From Podochytrium sp. JEL0797 (Eukaryota > Chytridiomycota > Chytridiomycetes > Chytridiales > Chytriomycetaceae): DNA of 18,983 nucleotides. The notes below the pieces were generated by a model. It ran no database searches. It was not told the DNA's origin and saw nothing but the letters and a program-made list of their open reading frames with translations. The stretch is from assembly GCA_027596195.1 (NCBI GenBank), contig JADGJG010000468.1, positions 1 to 18,983 on the forward strand, given 5' to 3'. The position numbers and the translations under genes are program-made. Below, piece by piece: positions 18,797 to 18,983 of this stretch (position 1 is its first letter; each line of letters starts with the position of its first letter).

Positions 18797-18983
18797 TGCT
18801 TCACTGTTTTGTCCGTTTTTTTTGGTTTGGCGAAAGAAGTGGAATTTGTGAGGGGTTGGGTGAGAAGTGATTCGGGGAAGTGGGGGGGGGGGGGGGCATT
18901 TTACTAACACGCCAGGACCCTTGGGACACCAACACGTGATGAAAGGAAACACCAGAAAAACAAACACGGCCCTGATGGCGAAA
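18797..18983. other. Upstream flank with 15-G run
   Basis: The region upstream of the small membrane protein gene contains an uninterrupted run of 15 G at 18882-18896 and three further G blocks from 18852. A minus frame stays open to the window edge, but its content looks like low-complexity flank, so I do not call a partial gene. Confidence 0.45.

Noticed and set aside
18797..18983. Partial gene at the right edge on minus
   Set aside because: The open frame to the edge contains G/C homopolymer-derived residues and no recognisable domain; more likely promoter flank.

Overview
The window is eukaryotic nuclear DNA, most likely from an early-diverging (zoosporic or chytrid-like) fungus. Six genes on both strands are cut by short GT-AG introns, mostly 50-190 bases with one of 420. 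Intergenic gaps are short, AATAAA signals follow most stops, and the proteins are typical eukaryotic housekeeping and cell-division factors. The lineage is inferred from gene style, not from a marker. I rebuilt exons by hand: splice sites were chosen so that phase and family motifs agree, and all coding totals are multiples of three.

Layout from left to right. 1-687 has no convincing gene but holds two copies of a diverged ~45-base repeat. 688-2048 (minus) is the beta-7/PSMB4 (yeast Pre4) subunit of the 20S proteasome, six exons. 2413-3297 (plus) is the spliceosomal core protein Sm D1, three exons. 3381-7463 (minus) is an 11-exon, 1115-residue INCENP/Sli15 homologue, the scaffold of the chromosomal passenger complex, with both the N-terminal CEN helix and the C-terminal IN-box. 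7541-8237 (plus) is an intronless ankyrin-repeat gene broken by an apparent one-base frameshift. 8238-9147 is mainly intergenic, with a doubtful 80-residue reading frame and a decayed tandem copy of the 3' end of the next gene. 9148-10871 (minus) is a DUF1308/UPF0415 (C7orf25-like) protein. 11048-16458 (plus) is a 17-exon, 1439-residue kinesin-like protein with a degenerate motor domain, long coiled coils and a charged, lysine-rich tail. 16715-17850 (plus) looks like a further spliced, proline-rich gene whose exons I can only partly resolve. 18454-18796 (minus) is a two-exon gene for an 88-residue membrane protein; its second exon has a diverged duplicate at 18067-18254.

The most interesting items are: (1) the kinesin-like protein, whose P-loop, switch I and switch II are all altered, so it may bind microtubules without being an ATP-driven motor; (2) the duplicated last exon of the small membrane protein, which differs largely at silent sites and has a phase-compatible splice acceptor, so it may be an alternative terminal exon; (3) the partial tandem duplication of the DUF1308 3' end; (4) an INCENP with a short central helix and an altered Aurora-activating C-terminal motif. 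INCENP and a kinesin-like protein lie in one window, but nothing in the sequence shows that they work together.
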